Of a stretch of DNA of 64,000 bases, positions 8,915 to 19,586 are shown piece after piece. The position numbers and the translations under genes are program-made. The number at the start of each line of letters is the position of its first letter. Position 1 is the first letter of the stretch. The DNA comes from Archangiaceae bacterium (GTDB lineage Bacteria > Myxococcota > Myxococcia > Myxococcales > Myxococcaceae), in the NCBI GenBank assembly GCA_016714225.1, contig JADJNS010000009.1, forward strand, positions 297,767 through 361,766. The letters run 5' to 3'. Under the pieces are notes generated by a model. That model searched no databases and had not been told where the DNA came from. It saw nothing but the letters and a program-made list of their open reading frames with translations.

Positions 8915-11900
8915 TCGACGGTGATGCTCGCCGAGGTCGAGCGCCCGACGATGTTCGGGTCGTACATGCCGTTGGCCTGGGTAGGCGGCAGCACGAAGGT
9001 GCCCTTGGCCACCGCCTTGATCTTGTACGAGAGCTGCTGCACCGCGGGCGGCACGTTGCCGTAGAAGACCACCCGGTCTTCGCGCGCGTCGAGCTGCTCG
9101 GGGCGCCAGGTCGCGCCGCTGGCCACCAGCCGGTCGAGGCCCTGCACGTCGTCGCCGCGGGCGAGCACCAGCTCGAAGCCGGCGGGCAGCAGGTCGGTCA
9201 CCGCCACCTGGTAGAGCGTCTGGCCGGTCACCAGCGAGCGGGTCTGCAGGTGCACGTTGATTTCGTCGCCCAGCGCCACCCGGGTCACCGGCTGGCCGTC
9301 GTCAGACTCGAAGGTGTGAATCAGCTCGATGCCCTGCTTCACCGCGGTGGTGGGCGGGTCGCGATCGAAGCCGGCCTCGGTGAGGCTGTAGAAGACCATC
9401 GGGCCGTCTTTGACGGTGAGCCGGTACGCGGTGGCCGCGCCGTCGAAGGTCGAGCGCGCGGTCAGGCCGCGGGCGAGCTCGACCGGCTTCCACGCGCCGC
9501 CCTCTTGCCGCTCGACGCTGAGGCCCGACAGCGCGGTGACGCCGCTGCCCTCGAGCGCGGTGGCGTAGGCGTCGAGCGCGTAGAGGCTCCAAGCCGCCGA
9601 CAGCGAGTGCAGGCCGCGGGAGATCGACTCGGCGAGCAGCCCCAGCAGCCGGGGCCCCACCGCCTCGAGCTTCTGGGGGAAGTGCTTCGCCACCAGGTAC
9701 AGCACCTGCGCGCGGTAGGTGTGGTCATCGTACGCGTGCTGGGGGTCGGGCAGCACCTTGTCGCTGAGCTCGAGCTGGTCGATCGCCTTCTGCGCCGCGT
9801 CTTTGTTGTTGGTGAGCGCCCAGGTGCCGGCGAGGTAGGCGTGGGCCAGGTCGTTCTTCGGGCCTTTCTGGCGGTTCAGCCACTCGGCGAGCTCGGCGGT
9901 GGGCCCGGGCGCGGTGACGTCGTTGCGCGCCAGCACGTAGAGCGCGAACGCCTTGAGCCGCGCGCTCGGCCAGTCGCTCAGGCTCTGCATGGCGAGCCCC
10001 TTCACCATGGTGAGCGCCTTCTGCCGCACGTCGGCCGGAGCGGGCGCGCCGCGCTCTTTCGCCTCGGTGAGCATCAGCGCGATGTAGACGTCGAGCGGGT
10101 CGCTGACGAAGCTGTTGGCCGCCCAGTAGCCGAACTGCCCCTCTTCGTTCTGGCGCTGGCGCAGAATCGAGAACGCGCGCTCCCAGGCCGCCTTCGCCCG
10201 GTCTTGCGGGTAGCCGAACTCGGGGCGCTTCATGAACACCAGCGCCGGCGCGGCGCGGCTCGACAGCTGCTCGCTGCACAGGTGGGGGTAGCTCTCGAGG
10301 TAGTCGACGAGACCCGCGCCGATGCCCAGCGGCAGCAGCGACACGGTCAGCTCGCGGGTCGAGAGCGGGTCGTAGAGCCGGCGCTGCACCTTCACCTCTC
10401 TCACGCCGCCCTTCACCGCGCCGACCTGGCTGACCACCCGGTACGCCGACGGCGGCCGCACGCTCAGCGTCGCGGTGCGCACGCCCTCTTGCTTCGCGCC
10501 GCTGACCAGAAAGCGCGCCTGCGCTTCACCGAGCGCGTCGGTGGCGCGCACCTCGAACGAGGCGACCGCCTCGCGGCCCTCGGCGATGGTGAGCACCTGC
10601 TTCTGGGCCCCCAGCACCTCGAGCCCCGCGTTGGTCGCGAGCTTCACCTCGATCTGCGCCTGGTCGCCCGAGCCCTCGACGTTGTTGGCGATCGCCGCGG
10701 TGACGGTGAGCCGGTCTCCGGGCGAGGCGAAGGTGGGGGTGTTCGGGGCGATGACGAAGGGGCCGCGCACCGTGGTCTGGGTCTTGGCCGCGGCCAGCGC
10801 TTGGGGGGCCGCCGCCACCGCCATCACCCGCAGCTGACCGGCGAACGACTCGGGCACGTCGAAGGTGACCGTCTTCTCGTCGGGCCCCGAGTCGACGATG
10901 CGCGACCAGAACACCCCGGGCAGGTCGGCCTTGCGCTTGAAGGGGTTCAGGTTGCGCGCTAGCGCGGCCGCGTCGTCGTCGCCGCCTTCGCGACCCTTGC
11001 CGTGCACCAGCCCGAACTCGGGCAGCAGCTGGTCGACGATCTGCCGGGTGCTCACCTCGAGCGCCCGACGCGCGAGAAAGAAGGCGAGCGGGTCGGGCGT
11101 CTCGTAGCGCGCCACCTGCAAGATGCCCTCGTCGACCGCGAACACCGCGATCTTCGCCGGCTGCGAGGTGTGGAAGGAGATCTTCATCGGGCGGCCCGGG
11201 CGCGCCAGCGGCTCGCTCTTCAAGCCGAGCTCGAGGTGCTGCGAGCGCTTGAGCACCTTGAACGGCTGCACTCCGTACGAGAGCGGGCTGACGAACAGCT
11301 CGGGGCTGGCCAGGTCGCGCACGAAGGCCACGTTGACGTAGCCGTTGGCCTCGAGGTCGCGGGGCACCTCGAGGGTCTGCACCGTCGTCGACGTGGTGGT
11401 CTTGAACGCCTTGTGCACGTAGACCTTGTCGCGCTCGATGGTGATGACCCCGGCGCCGGCGTAGGGCGCGGTGATCTGCACGGTGACGGTCTCGCCCGGC
11501 TCGTACTCGGGCTTGTCGAGCGAGATCTTCAGCTCGGCGTTGCGCTCGAGGTCCTTCGCCACGTTGGCCTCGCCGGCCACCGAGTACGGCACGCGCAACA
11601 GCTCGACGTCTTCGCTGTCTTTCACCACCAGGTAGAAGCTGCCCACGTCGCTGCTGGCCAGCGAGAGGGTGGTGCCCGGCTCGGCGACGCTCAGCGCTTC
11701 GGTCTTGCGGGTCACGTCTTTCATCACCGACTGGTACCGGTACGAGCCGCTCGGGTCTTTGGTGAGCACCGAGACGAAGCGCTGCTCGACGGTGCTCACC
11801 TTGAGGCCCTCGACCTTCACCCTGGCGAGCTGCGGGTCGACGGCGATCAGCTGCACCTTGCGGTCGACGCCGCGCTTGATGAACCCCAGGTCACCGTCGG

Positions 11901-14832
11901 CCTTGAAGCCGAGCAGGTACTTGCGCGGAGACACCACCACGTTGGCCACGCTCGACACGCTGCGGCCGCCGCCCAGCTCGAACCCCTCGGCGTAGAAGCT
12001 CACCTGGTAGGTGGCCGGCGCGTACGGCGAGAGGTCGAGTGTGTACTTCACCTGCCCGTGCTCGTCGGTCTCGCTGTCGGTGAGCCGCTGCTCTTCGCCG
12101 CGCTTCGCGCGCGCCGGGTCGAAGAACGAGTACTCGGAGTACTTCGCGAACCAGGGCTGGTACGGCGCGAGGCTGAAGGTGGCGTGCACCGCGTGGTCGG
12201 CGGCGGGCGTGCCGAAGAGGTTCTTCAGCTCGACCCCGGCCTGCAGCTTCGAGCCCACGACCCAGCCCGGGGTGGGCTGCTCGAAGCGGGTGGTCATGCG
12301 CATGCGGTCGGGAAGGAACTCTTCGACCCGGAAGGTGGTCGAGCCCAGCTGCAGCGGTGCCTTCTTGTCTTCCGCCACGCTGATGTTGAACGCGTAGGTG
12401 CCGGTGGGCGCGCTCTGCTCGGGCGTGAAGTCGAGGCTGACGAAGCCGGTGGCGTCGAGCGCGAGGCGCTGCCGCTTCACCACCAGGGCGCGCGGGTCGA
12501 CCACGGTGAGCTCGAGCGGCACGCCCTTCATCGAGCGAGACCAGTCGACCGCGCGCACGATGGTCGAGAGGTGCGCGGTCTCTGAAGGCCGGTAGAGCCC
12601 GCGGTCGGTGAACGCGTAGGCGTTGAGCGCGGCCGGCCGGCCCTGCGTGCGCACGCCGCCCACGTCGAAGCGCGAGAAGTCGAGGTTGCGGTCGCTGCGG
12701 TTGAAGGGGAGAAACGAGACGTCGGCGTCGCTGCGCACCACCAGCGCCACCGGGTACTTGTCGGCGGTGAAGTCTTTGAGCGGCGGCAGGGTGACGGCGC
12801 CGCTCGGGTCGGTGGCGCGCTTGAGCACCACCTGGCCGTTCTTGGCCAGCACCTCGACCTGCGCGCCGCCGACCGGGTTGCCGGTCTTGAACGACTGCAC
12901 GAACACCCAGTGGTTCGCTTGCGCGTCGAGCTTGTCGATGACGCCCAGGTCGGTGAGCAGCACGAAGCGCTTGTCGCTCAGCTGGCCATAGGCGCCCTCG
13001 TCGCCTTCGTACCCGCCCTCGCCCTCGCCCTCGCCCTCGCCCTCGCCGCCCTCTTCCGAGCCGCCCCGGTCGACGGCCTGGTAGCCCTCTTCAGACTGGC
13101 CCTCGGCAGGCTCGGCGCTCTCTTCCGACGGGTCGTGGCTCTTGCTGTAGCGGGTGATGACGGTCTTGCTGACCGGGTCCCACGCCTCGACCTGCACGAA
13201 GTAGAAGCCGCCGCCCTCTTTCAGGTACGGCGCGAAGTCGACCGCGGCGTACTGCGCCACCTTGGGGTTCGAGGGGTCGAGGGGCTTCACCTCGGTGAAC
13301 AGCTCGCTCACGTTCTCTTCGGTGAGCGAGCCGCGCATCGCCAGGTGGGCGAAGTCGCCGCCCGACTGGGTGATGAGGTGGTTCAGGTCTTTGCCCTGAA
13401 TGCGGTACAGGTGCACCCGAAACGCGGGCAGGCCGCGCGCGGTGACGGTGAGCTTCTTGTCGCCGGTGAGGCTGAGCACCGCGCCTTCGTGCGAGATGCG
13501 CAGCTCGCGCGGGTACTCGGGCACGCTGGCCACCGCTTCGTACGGCTTCATCAGCACGTAGCCACCGAAGGCCTCGATGCCCTTCTCGACCCGCACGAAC
13601 AGGTACGCGCCGGGGGCGGCGTCGACCTTGAAGCTGTGCACGGTGCCGCTCTCGCGCTCGCCGGGAATCGGCTCGAGCTTGAGGCGGGTGGCCTTCTTCA
13701 AGAGCTCGGGGCCGATCTCGGTGGCGCTGCCCGACCAGTCGAAGCCCTTCACCGCGGGCAGCGCCCCGTTCTTGGGCTTGTCCTTCGGCAGCACCCAGAC
13801 CTTCACCGCCTCGGCGAACTTCTTCTCGCTCACCTCGGAGGTGCACGAGAAGATCAGCACCTGGTCGGGGTCGCCGTCGGCGCTGCGGGCGATCGACGCC
13901 TGCACCTGCTCGACCTTGAACCGGTTGCCCTTGCCGGGGATGACGACCTGCCGCGACAGCTCTTGCGAGAGCTCGCTGCCGCCCACCTCGGGCTTCACGC
14001 CGGGCGAGAGCAGCAGGGTGGCCTGGTGGTCTTCCAGCGGCAGCGGCAGCGGCTCGCTGCGCACCCAGGCCTGAAAGTGCAGGTCGTCGTACGAGATCGA
14101 GAGCCGGTGGCTCGCCTTCTGGAGCCCGTTGCTCACCGGCGCCGAGGTCAGCTTCACCGCCTTCTCGAACGACGCCGGGTCGACCGGGTAGTTGAAGTCG
14201 TAGGTGGCGACCACCTGCTTCACCAGCGGGTCGACCGGGTCCTGGTAGAACTCGGCGCTCGACAGCTTCACCGCGAACGGCGCGGTGTCGAACTCGAGCT
14301 GATGGGTCTGCAGCAGCACGTTGGGGCGCGAGACCAGGGCCTCGTCGAGCTCGACGGTGAAGTGGGTCGCCAGCGGCCAGGGCCGCACCGGGGCGAAGAC
14401 GAGGCTGCGCTCGTTCATCCACTTCCACTCTCCGGGCAACGCGGGCGAGAGCTTCACGTGCGACAAGACCGGCTTGCCCAGCTGATCGAGCGGCGCAGCC
14501 GAGCCGGTGAACTGCACCCACAGCATCGCCGGCCCGGGCACCGGGTCGGTGCGCTTGCGCGGCGGCGGCGGGGTGGGTGCGACCACCGTGGCGGCGAGCA
14601 GCAGCTTGTCGGGCGGCGGCGGCGGCGGGTGGGCCTGCTGCCACAGCACGATGCTCACGCCCATGCCGAGCAGCACCAGGCTGGCGAGCAGGGAGCTGGC
14701 GTGCGCCTTCACCAGCTCGCCCGGGGCAGAGCCGGTGCCCGGCTCGTTGAGACGCCCGACCCAACGGGGCGGTTCCCACTTCAGGCGGCCGAACAGCTTC
14801 TCGAGCAGGCCCCGCACATCTCGGTCGGACAT
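8911..14832 (-). CDS. yfhM: Bacterial alpha-2-macroglobulin, thioester type
   Basis: At 1973 residues this is a large protease-trapping protein. An N-terminal transmembrane segment (about residues 46-64, after a basic cytoplasmic stretch) anchors it, followed by a Pro-rich linker and serial MG domains. The thioester-domain motif is intact (C1519-S-E-Q1522 within YPHLCSEQLSSR), so a Cys-Gln thioester that couples covalently to attacking proteases is expected. A Glu/Gly-rich segment (about residues 565-620) is an unusual insertion between domains and could be a flexible or bait-like stretch. It is first in an operon with pbpC. The predicted site is the periplasm at the inner membrane. Length and motifs agree with the yfhM family, somewhat longer than the E. 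coli protein. Confidence 0.93.
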   Translation of the reverse strand: MSDRDVRGLLEKLFGRLKWEPPRWVGRLNEPGTGSAPGELVKAHASSLLASLVLLGMGVSIVLWQQAHPPPPPPDKLLLAATVVAPTPPPPRKRTDPVPGPAMLWVQFTGSAAPLDQLGKPVLSHVKLSPALPGEWKWMNERSLVFAPVRPWPLATHFTVELDEALVSRPNVLLQTHQLEFDTAPFAVKLSSAEFYQDPVDPLVKQVVATYDFNYPVDPASFEKAVKLTSAPVSNGLQKASHRLSISYDDLHFQAWVRSEPLPLPLEDHQATLLLSPGVKPEVGGSELSQELSRQVVIPGKGNRFKVEQVQASIARSADGDPDQVLIFSCTSEVSEKKFAEAVKVWVLPKDKPKNGALPAVKGFDWSGSATEIGPELLKKATRLKLEPIPGERESGTVHSFKVDAAPGAYLFVRVEKGIEAFGGYVLMKPYEAVASVPEYPRELRISHEGAVLSLTGDKKLTVTARGLPAFRVHLYRIQGKDLNHLITQSGGDFAHLAMRGSLTEENVSELFTEVKPLDPSNPKVAQYAAVDFAPYLKEGGGFYFVQVEAWDPVSKTVITRYSKSHDPSEESAEPAEGQSEEGYQAVDRGGSEEGGEGEGEGEGEGGYEGDEGAYGQLSDKRFVLLTDLGVIDKLDAQANHWVFVQSFKTGNPVGGAQVEVLAKNGQVVLKRATDPSGAVTLPPLKDFTADKYPVALVVRSDADVSFLPFNRSDRNLDFSRFDVGGVRTQGRPAALNAYAFTDRGLYRPSETAHLSTIVRAVDWSRSMKGVPLELTVVDPRALVVKRQRLALDATGFVSLDFTPEQSAPTGTYAFNISVAEDKKAPLQLGSTTFRVEEFLPDRMRMTTRFEQPTPGWVVGSKLQAGVELKNLFGTPAADHAVHATFSLAPYQPWFAKYSEYSFFDPARAKRGEEQRLTDSETDEHGQVKYTLDLSPYAPATYQVSFYAEGFELGGGRSVSSVANVVVSPRKYLLGFKADGDLGFIKRGVDRKVQLIAVDPQLARVKVEGLKVSTVEQRFVSVLTKDPSGSYRYQSVMKDVTRKTEALSVAEPGTTLSLASSDVGSFYLVVKDSEDVELLRVPYSVAGEANVAKDLERNAELKISLDKPEYEPGETVTVQITAPYAGAGVITIERDKVYVHKAFKTTTSTTVQTLEVPRDLEANGYVNVAFVRDLASPELFVSPLSYGVQPFKVLKRSQHLELGLKSEPLARPGRPMKISFHTSQPAKIAVFAVDEGILQVARYETPDPLAFFLARRALEVSTRQIVDQLLPEFGLVHGKGREGGDDDAAALARNLNPFKRKADLPGVFWSRIVDSGPDEKTVTFDVPESFAGQLRVMAVAAAPQALAAAKTQTTVRGPFVIAPNTPTFASPGDRLTVTAAIANNVEGSGDQAQIEVKLATNAGLEVLGAQKQVLTIAEGREAVASFEVRATDALGEAQARFLVSGAKQEGVRTATLSVRPPSAYRVVSQVGAVKGGVREVKVQRRLYDPLSTRELTVSLLPLGIGAGLVDYLESYPHLCSEQLSSRAAPALVFMKRPEFGYPQDRAKAAWERAFSILRQRQNEEGQFGYWAANSFVSDPLDVYIALMLTEAKERGAPAPADVRQKALTMVKGLAMQSLSDWPSARLKAFALYVLARNDVTAPGPTAELAEWLNRQKGPKNDLAHAYLAGTWALTNNKDAAQKAIDQLELSDKVLPDPQHAYDDHTYRAQVLYLVAKHFPQKLEAVGPRLLGLLAESISRGLHSLSAAWSLYALDAYATALEGSGVTALSGLSVERQEGGAWKPVELARGLTARSTFDGAATAYRLTVKDGPMVFYSLTEAGFDRDPPTTAVKQGIELIHTFESDDGQPVTRVALGDEINVHLQTRSLVTGQTLYQVAVTDLLPAGFELVLARGDDVQGLDRLVASGATWRPEQLDAREDRVVFYGNVPPAVQQLSYKIKAVAKGTFVLPPTQANGMYDPNIVGRSTSASITVE
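13015..13044 (-). repeat. Hexanucleotide tandem repeat in the alpha-2-macroglobulin gene
   Basis: Five perfect copies of GCCCTC (plus-strand reading) encode an alternating Gly-Glu stretch on the minus strand. Copy number can slip without shifting the frame because the unit is six bases. Confidence 0.85.
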
Positions 14833-14966
14833 GGCGCGCGATGTTGCAGCCCACGGACCGCGGTGTCACCTGATCTGCGCGCGAGCGAAAGCTGCGGGCC
14901 CGGCGCAGGGGCCGTGGCCGGCCGACCACTCTTCAGGCGTGGGCGCCCCGCCGCGCGGCGTCGCTT

Positions 14967-15515
14967 TCAGGCCCCGATGCGCAGGTCGAAGCCGTCGCTG
15001 GCGCGCCGGGTGACGGTGACCTTCAGCTCGGGGGCGATGCGATCGACGCCGGCCGAGATGATGGCTCCGCTGAACTCGGGCAGCGGAAACTGGTCGAAGA
15101 AGGTCACCTTCCACGTGCGCGGCTCGGCCTCGGGGAAGACCTTGATGACCAGGTCTGGGCGGGTGGTGCTGAAGAAGCGGGGCAGCGACTTCACGAACGC
15201 GTCGAGGCCGAGCAGCGGCAGCGCCGCGCTGACGAAGCGGCCCTTGATGGTGCTGAAGAAGCCGCCCACCGAGATGCGGCCCAGCTCCCAGTAGGCCTGC
15301 TCGGGGCTGAACTGCGAGTAGAGCCGGCGGCGGGCGACCTCGAGCGCGGCCCGCCACACCGGGGTGGGGTAGCGCAGCTGGGGCTTGTCCATGTCGTAGC
15401 CCACGGTGCGCAGCTCGGCCTTGAAGGCCTCGTCTTTCAGGTCGAGCCCGCGGCGGAACAGGCCCTCGAAGGTGTTGTGGTCGGTGAAGCCGTGGTTCTC
15501 GGCGGCCGAGCTCAT
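14967..15515 (-). CDS. DUF2378 (TIGR02265) family protein
   Basis: A 182-residue protein with the pattern of the Myxococcales-restricted TIGR02265/DUF2378 family: an N-terminal FRRGLDL segment, RYPTPVW followed by a helical region with a conserved WELGRISVGGFFSTIKGR, and a C-terminal beta-rich half. Length matches the family (about 180-190 residues). Its ATG overlaps the stop of the upstream histidine kinase (ATGA, 15512-15515), so it is probably co-translated and may sense or relay the kinase's signal. No biochemical role is established for the family. It is a good taxonomic marker. Confidence 0.75.
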   Translation of the reverse strand: MSSAAENHGFTDHNTFEGLFRRGLDLKDEAFKAELRTVGYDMDKPQLRYPTPVWRAALEVARRRLYSQFSPEQAYWELGRISVGGFFSTIKGRFVSAALPLLGLDAFVKSLPRFFSTTRPDLVIKVFPEAEPRTWKVTFFDQFPLPEFSGAIISAGVDRIAPELKVTVTRRASDGFDLRIGA

Positions 15516-17089
15516 CGGGCCTCGGAGGCGACGGTGACGCGTTGGGCGACCATCGGGGCGAGCGCCGAGCGCACGTCTTTCATGGTGAAGGGCTTGAACA
15601 GCTTGGTGTTGGGCACCGAGTCGAGAAACGCCTGCGCCTCGGCGGTGAACACGCCGCCGGTCATGAACACGAAGCGCTCGATGACCTCGGGGCGGCTCTT
15701 GCGCACGTCGCGGTAGATGTCCATACCGGTGAGGCCGGGCATCATCAGGTCGCAGAGAATGGCGTCGTAGAGGTCGCCGCGGTTGAGCCGCTCGAGGGCG
15801 GTGCGCGGGTCCTGCAGCACGTCGATCTCCAGCTCGCTCTTGAGCATGCGGCGCACGCCCTGCGCCACCGCCGCTTCGTCGTCGATGATGAGCAGCCTCG
15901 CCTTGGCCGGCTTCACCAGCTGGGTGGGCGGGGTCGCCAGCGCGGTGCCCGTCGCGGCGATGCCCGGCAGCACCACCTTGAAGGTGGTGCCCTTGCCGAC
16001 GGTGCTCTGCACGTCGATGTGGCCGCGGGCCGCCGAGACCACCGCGTGCGCGATGGTGAGGCCCAGGCCGGTGCCCTTGCCCACCGGCTTGGTGGTGAAG
16101 AACGGGTCGAAGATGCGGCCCAGCTGCGCCTCGGGAATGCCGCAGCCGGTGTCTTGAATCTCGACCACCGCGTTGCCGGCGGCATCGGTGGTGGTGGCCA
16201 CCCGGATCCAGCTCTCGCTCAGGGGGCGGCCCTCGGGCAGCGCCTGCACGGCGTTCAAGAGAATGTTGGCGAACAGCTGGCCGAAGCGGCCCTCGCTGCC
16301 CACCACCTTGGGAGTGGGCTGCAGGTCTCTGCGCACTTCACACCGGTGGCGCAGCTGCACGTCGACGATCTTCAGCGCCCACTCGACGGCGCTCTTCAGG
16401 TCGACCGGCTCGCTCTGCTCCTGGTCGCGCGAGAACAGCTTCAGGTCGCGCACGATGACCGCGATGCGCTGGGCGCCCTGGCTGGCGTCGCCGATGGCGG
16501 CGATCAGCTCGGAGGCCTCGGGGTCTTTCGCGGCGACCCGCTGCAGCTCGTGGTTGATGTACTCGAGGTTCGAGCTCACGAACGCGAGCGGGTTGTTGAT
16601 CTCGTGCGCCACCCCGGCCGCGAGGGTGCCGATGGCGGCCAGCCGTTCGGAGAGCTGCAGCCGCCGCTCGAGCACGCGCTCCGAGGTGACGTCGCGGCAC
16701 ACCAGCAGCGTGGCGCTCTTGCCGAACAGCTTCACCGATTGCACCTGCGAGAGCTGCCCCACCGCGAAGTCGCCGGTGAACTTGCGCAGCCGCACCTCGG
16801 TGGGAATGGGGAGCGCCTCGAAGCGGCCAGCCGAGATGGCGTCGAAGGTGGCCGACTGCGAGGGGTCGACGAGGGTCTTGAAGGGCACGCCGAGCAGGCG
16901 CTCGGGGCTGCCCGCGCCGAGCATGTTCGAGGCCCAGGCGTTGGCGAACAGCACCGTGCCGCCGTCGTCGAGAATCACCACCAGATCAGGCAGGTTCTCG
17001 ATGACCGACAAGAGCTCGAAGGTCTGCCCGACCAGCTCTTCGGGAGCCGCTGATTCGGCTACCGCGAACCCATCGCGCGCCTTCGACAT
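15512..17089 (-). CDS. PAS hybrid histidine kinase with C-terminal receiver
   Basis: 525 residues: PAS domain (about residues 25-135, LPDLVVILDDGGTVLFAN), HisKA with H-box AAGVAHEINNPLAF (phospho-acceptor His162), a HATPase with N-box, DTGCGIPEAQLGRIFDPFFT and GTGLGLTIAH, then a receiver domain (about 395-515) with LLIIDDE, phospho-acceptor Asp447 (LCDLMMPG), FMTGG and the Lys of KLFKPF. There is no transmembrane segment, so it is a cytosolic sensor; the PAS ligand is unknown. It is coupled to the downstream DUF2378 gene by an ATGA overlap. There is no DNA-binding partner nearby, so output must go through phosphorelay or protein contact. Confidence 0.93.
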   Translation of the reverse strand: MSKARDGFAVAESAAPEELVGQTFELLSVIENLPDLVVILDDGGTVLFANAWASNMLGAGSPERLLGVPFKTLVDPSQSATFDAISAGRFEALPIPTEVRLRKFTGDFAVGQLSQVQSVKLFGKSATLLVCRDVTSERVLERRLQLSERLAAIGTLAAGVAHEINNPLAFVSSNLEYINHELQRVAAKDPEASELIAAIGDASQGAQRIAVIVRDLKLFSRDQEQSEPVDLKSAVEWALKIVDVQLRHRCEVRRDLQPTPKVVGSEGRFGQLFANILLNAVQALPEGRPLSESWIRVATTTDAAGNAVVEIQDTGCGIPEAQLGRIFDPFFTTKPVGKGTGLGLTIAHAVVSAARGHIDVQSTVGKGTTFKVVLPGIAATGTALATPPTQLVKPAKARLLIIDDEAAVAQGVRRMLKSELEIDVLQDPRTALERLNRGDLYDAILCDLMMPGLTGMDIYRDVRKSRPEVIERFVFMTGGVFTAEAQAFLDSVPNTKLFKPFTMKDVRSALAPMVAQRVTVASEAR

Positions 17090-17210
17090 GCGGTACGACC
17101 ATGCAACGTTGGGCCCCCTGAAAGGATCAGCCCGGGAGGAAGGTTGGGGGTCGAGGCCCGGGGTCCAAAATGACTCCAGGGGTGGTGGGAGACCCCAAAA
17201 ACCGGGTCAC

Positions 17211-18572
<1,362 letters not shown>

Positions 18573-18643
18573 CTCCCGACGGGGCTTAGCCCGTCGAGAC
18601 ATTTTGCACACGCTTCCCCGGTGCAGGGTCTTAGAGCGCAATC

Positions 18644-19567
18644 ATGCGCCATCTCTCGGGCCTCGCCTTGCTGCTGTCGTGGTCTGCGCTCGCCGCGGCG
18701 CCCGCGGTGCTCACCGCCGACGGCACCGCGGTGGTGGTGGGCGGCGACCGGGCCGCCGCGCTGAAGAAGGCCACCCAGGTGGGCGAGGTCTCGGCGCTGG
18801 CCGAGGCGCTCAAGCGGGCGGGCGGCTCGCCCGACGACGCGCAAGAGCTCTACGACGCGCACCGGTCGGAGCTCATCACCTCGAGCCAGGTGGGCAAAGA
18901 CACCCTCGACGGCAACATCTTGAGCGTGAAGGTGAGCGCCTCGGTCGACCTGTCGGCGCTCAAGAAGCTGTCGGGGGCGAGCGGTGCGGCGGCGAAGGCC
19001 CCTGCGTCGGGCCTGGGCGGCAAGCGGGTCTTGATTCTCGCCACCGAGCAGCTGGGCCCCAGAGAAATCGTGGCGTGGTCGGACTACGCCTTCTCGATCG
19101 GCCCGGGCTCGGCTTCGGCGCAGGCGAAGACCCGCTTGATGCAGCTGGTCGACGAGAGCGGCAGCCTGGAGGCGGCGATCAGCAACGCCTTCAGCGAGGC
19201 GGGCTTCGAGGTCATCGACCTGAAGGTCTTGAAGGGGAAGCTCGAGAAGCCGGGCGTCGAGGCGGTCGACCTGACCGCTGGGCAGGCGCAGGCGATCGCC
19301 AACAAGAGCGACGCCGACCTGGTGGTGATCGCCAGGGGCAAAGCCGACCTGATGTACCACCCGGTGGTGGCCGAGTCGGGCATGCACTCGGGCAGCGGCA
19401 ACGTGGTGGCGCGCGCGATTCGGGTGCGCGACGGCAAGGTGCTGTCGAGCTCGACGCAGGCCGCCGCCCGGGTGCACCTCGATGTCCAGACCGCGCGAAT
19501 TCTCGCGCTCAACGAAGCCGCGAAGCTCGCCTCGGCCGAGCTGCTGCGAAAACTCAACGCCGACTGA
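18644..19567 (+). CDS. Exported protein upstream of CsgG-like lipoprotein
   Basis: A 307-residue protein with a clear Sec signal peptide (LALLLSWSALAAAPAVLTA). The mature part has an N-terminal domain with repeated Ala-rich helices (residues 30-100) and a second alpha/beta part (125-305: GKRVLILATEQ, DADLVVIARGKADL). The layout is reminiscent of LPP20/FlgT-type periplasmic proteins, but I cannot assign it with certainty. It precedes the CsgG-like lipoprotein by 19 bases on the same strand, so the two are probably one operon and may form an outer-membrane-associated complex. There is no Shine-Dalgarno; TAGAGC lies 6 bases before the ATG, which suggests a leaderless transcript. Confidence 0.7.
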   Translation: MRHLSGLALLLSWSALAAAPAVLTADGTAVVVGGDRAAALKKATQVGEVSALAEALKRAGGSPDDAQELYDAHRSELITSSQVGKDTLDGNILSVKVSASVDLSALKKLSGASGAAAKAPASGLGGKRVLILATEQLGPREIVAWSDYAFSIGPGSASAQAKTRLMQLVDESGSLEAAISNAFSEAGFEVIDLKVLKGKLEKPGVEAVDLTAGQAQAIANKSDADLVVIARGKADLMYHPVVAESGMHSGSGNVVARAIRVRDGKVLSSSTQAAARVHLDVQTARILALNEAAKLASAELLRKLNAD

Positions 19568-19586
19568 TTTTCCACCGGAGCCCCTC

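Noticed and set aside
9250..12585. Long open frames antisense to the alpha-2-macroglobulin gene
   Set aside because: They are Arg/His/Gly-rich, lack family motifs and sit opposite a gene with intact motifs. Long antisense frames are expected at this G+C content.
17160..17196. Rho-independent terminator after the FAD dehydrogenase gene
   Set aside because: GGGGTC/GACCCC can pair, but the intervening loop is long and no T-run follows in the direction of transcription.
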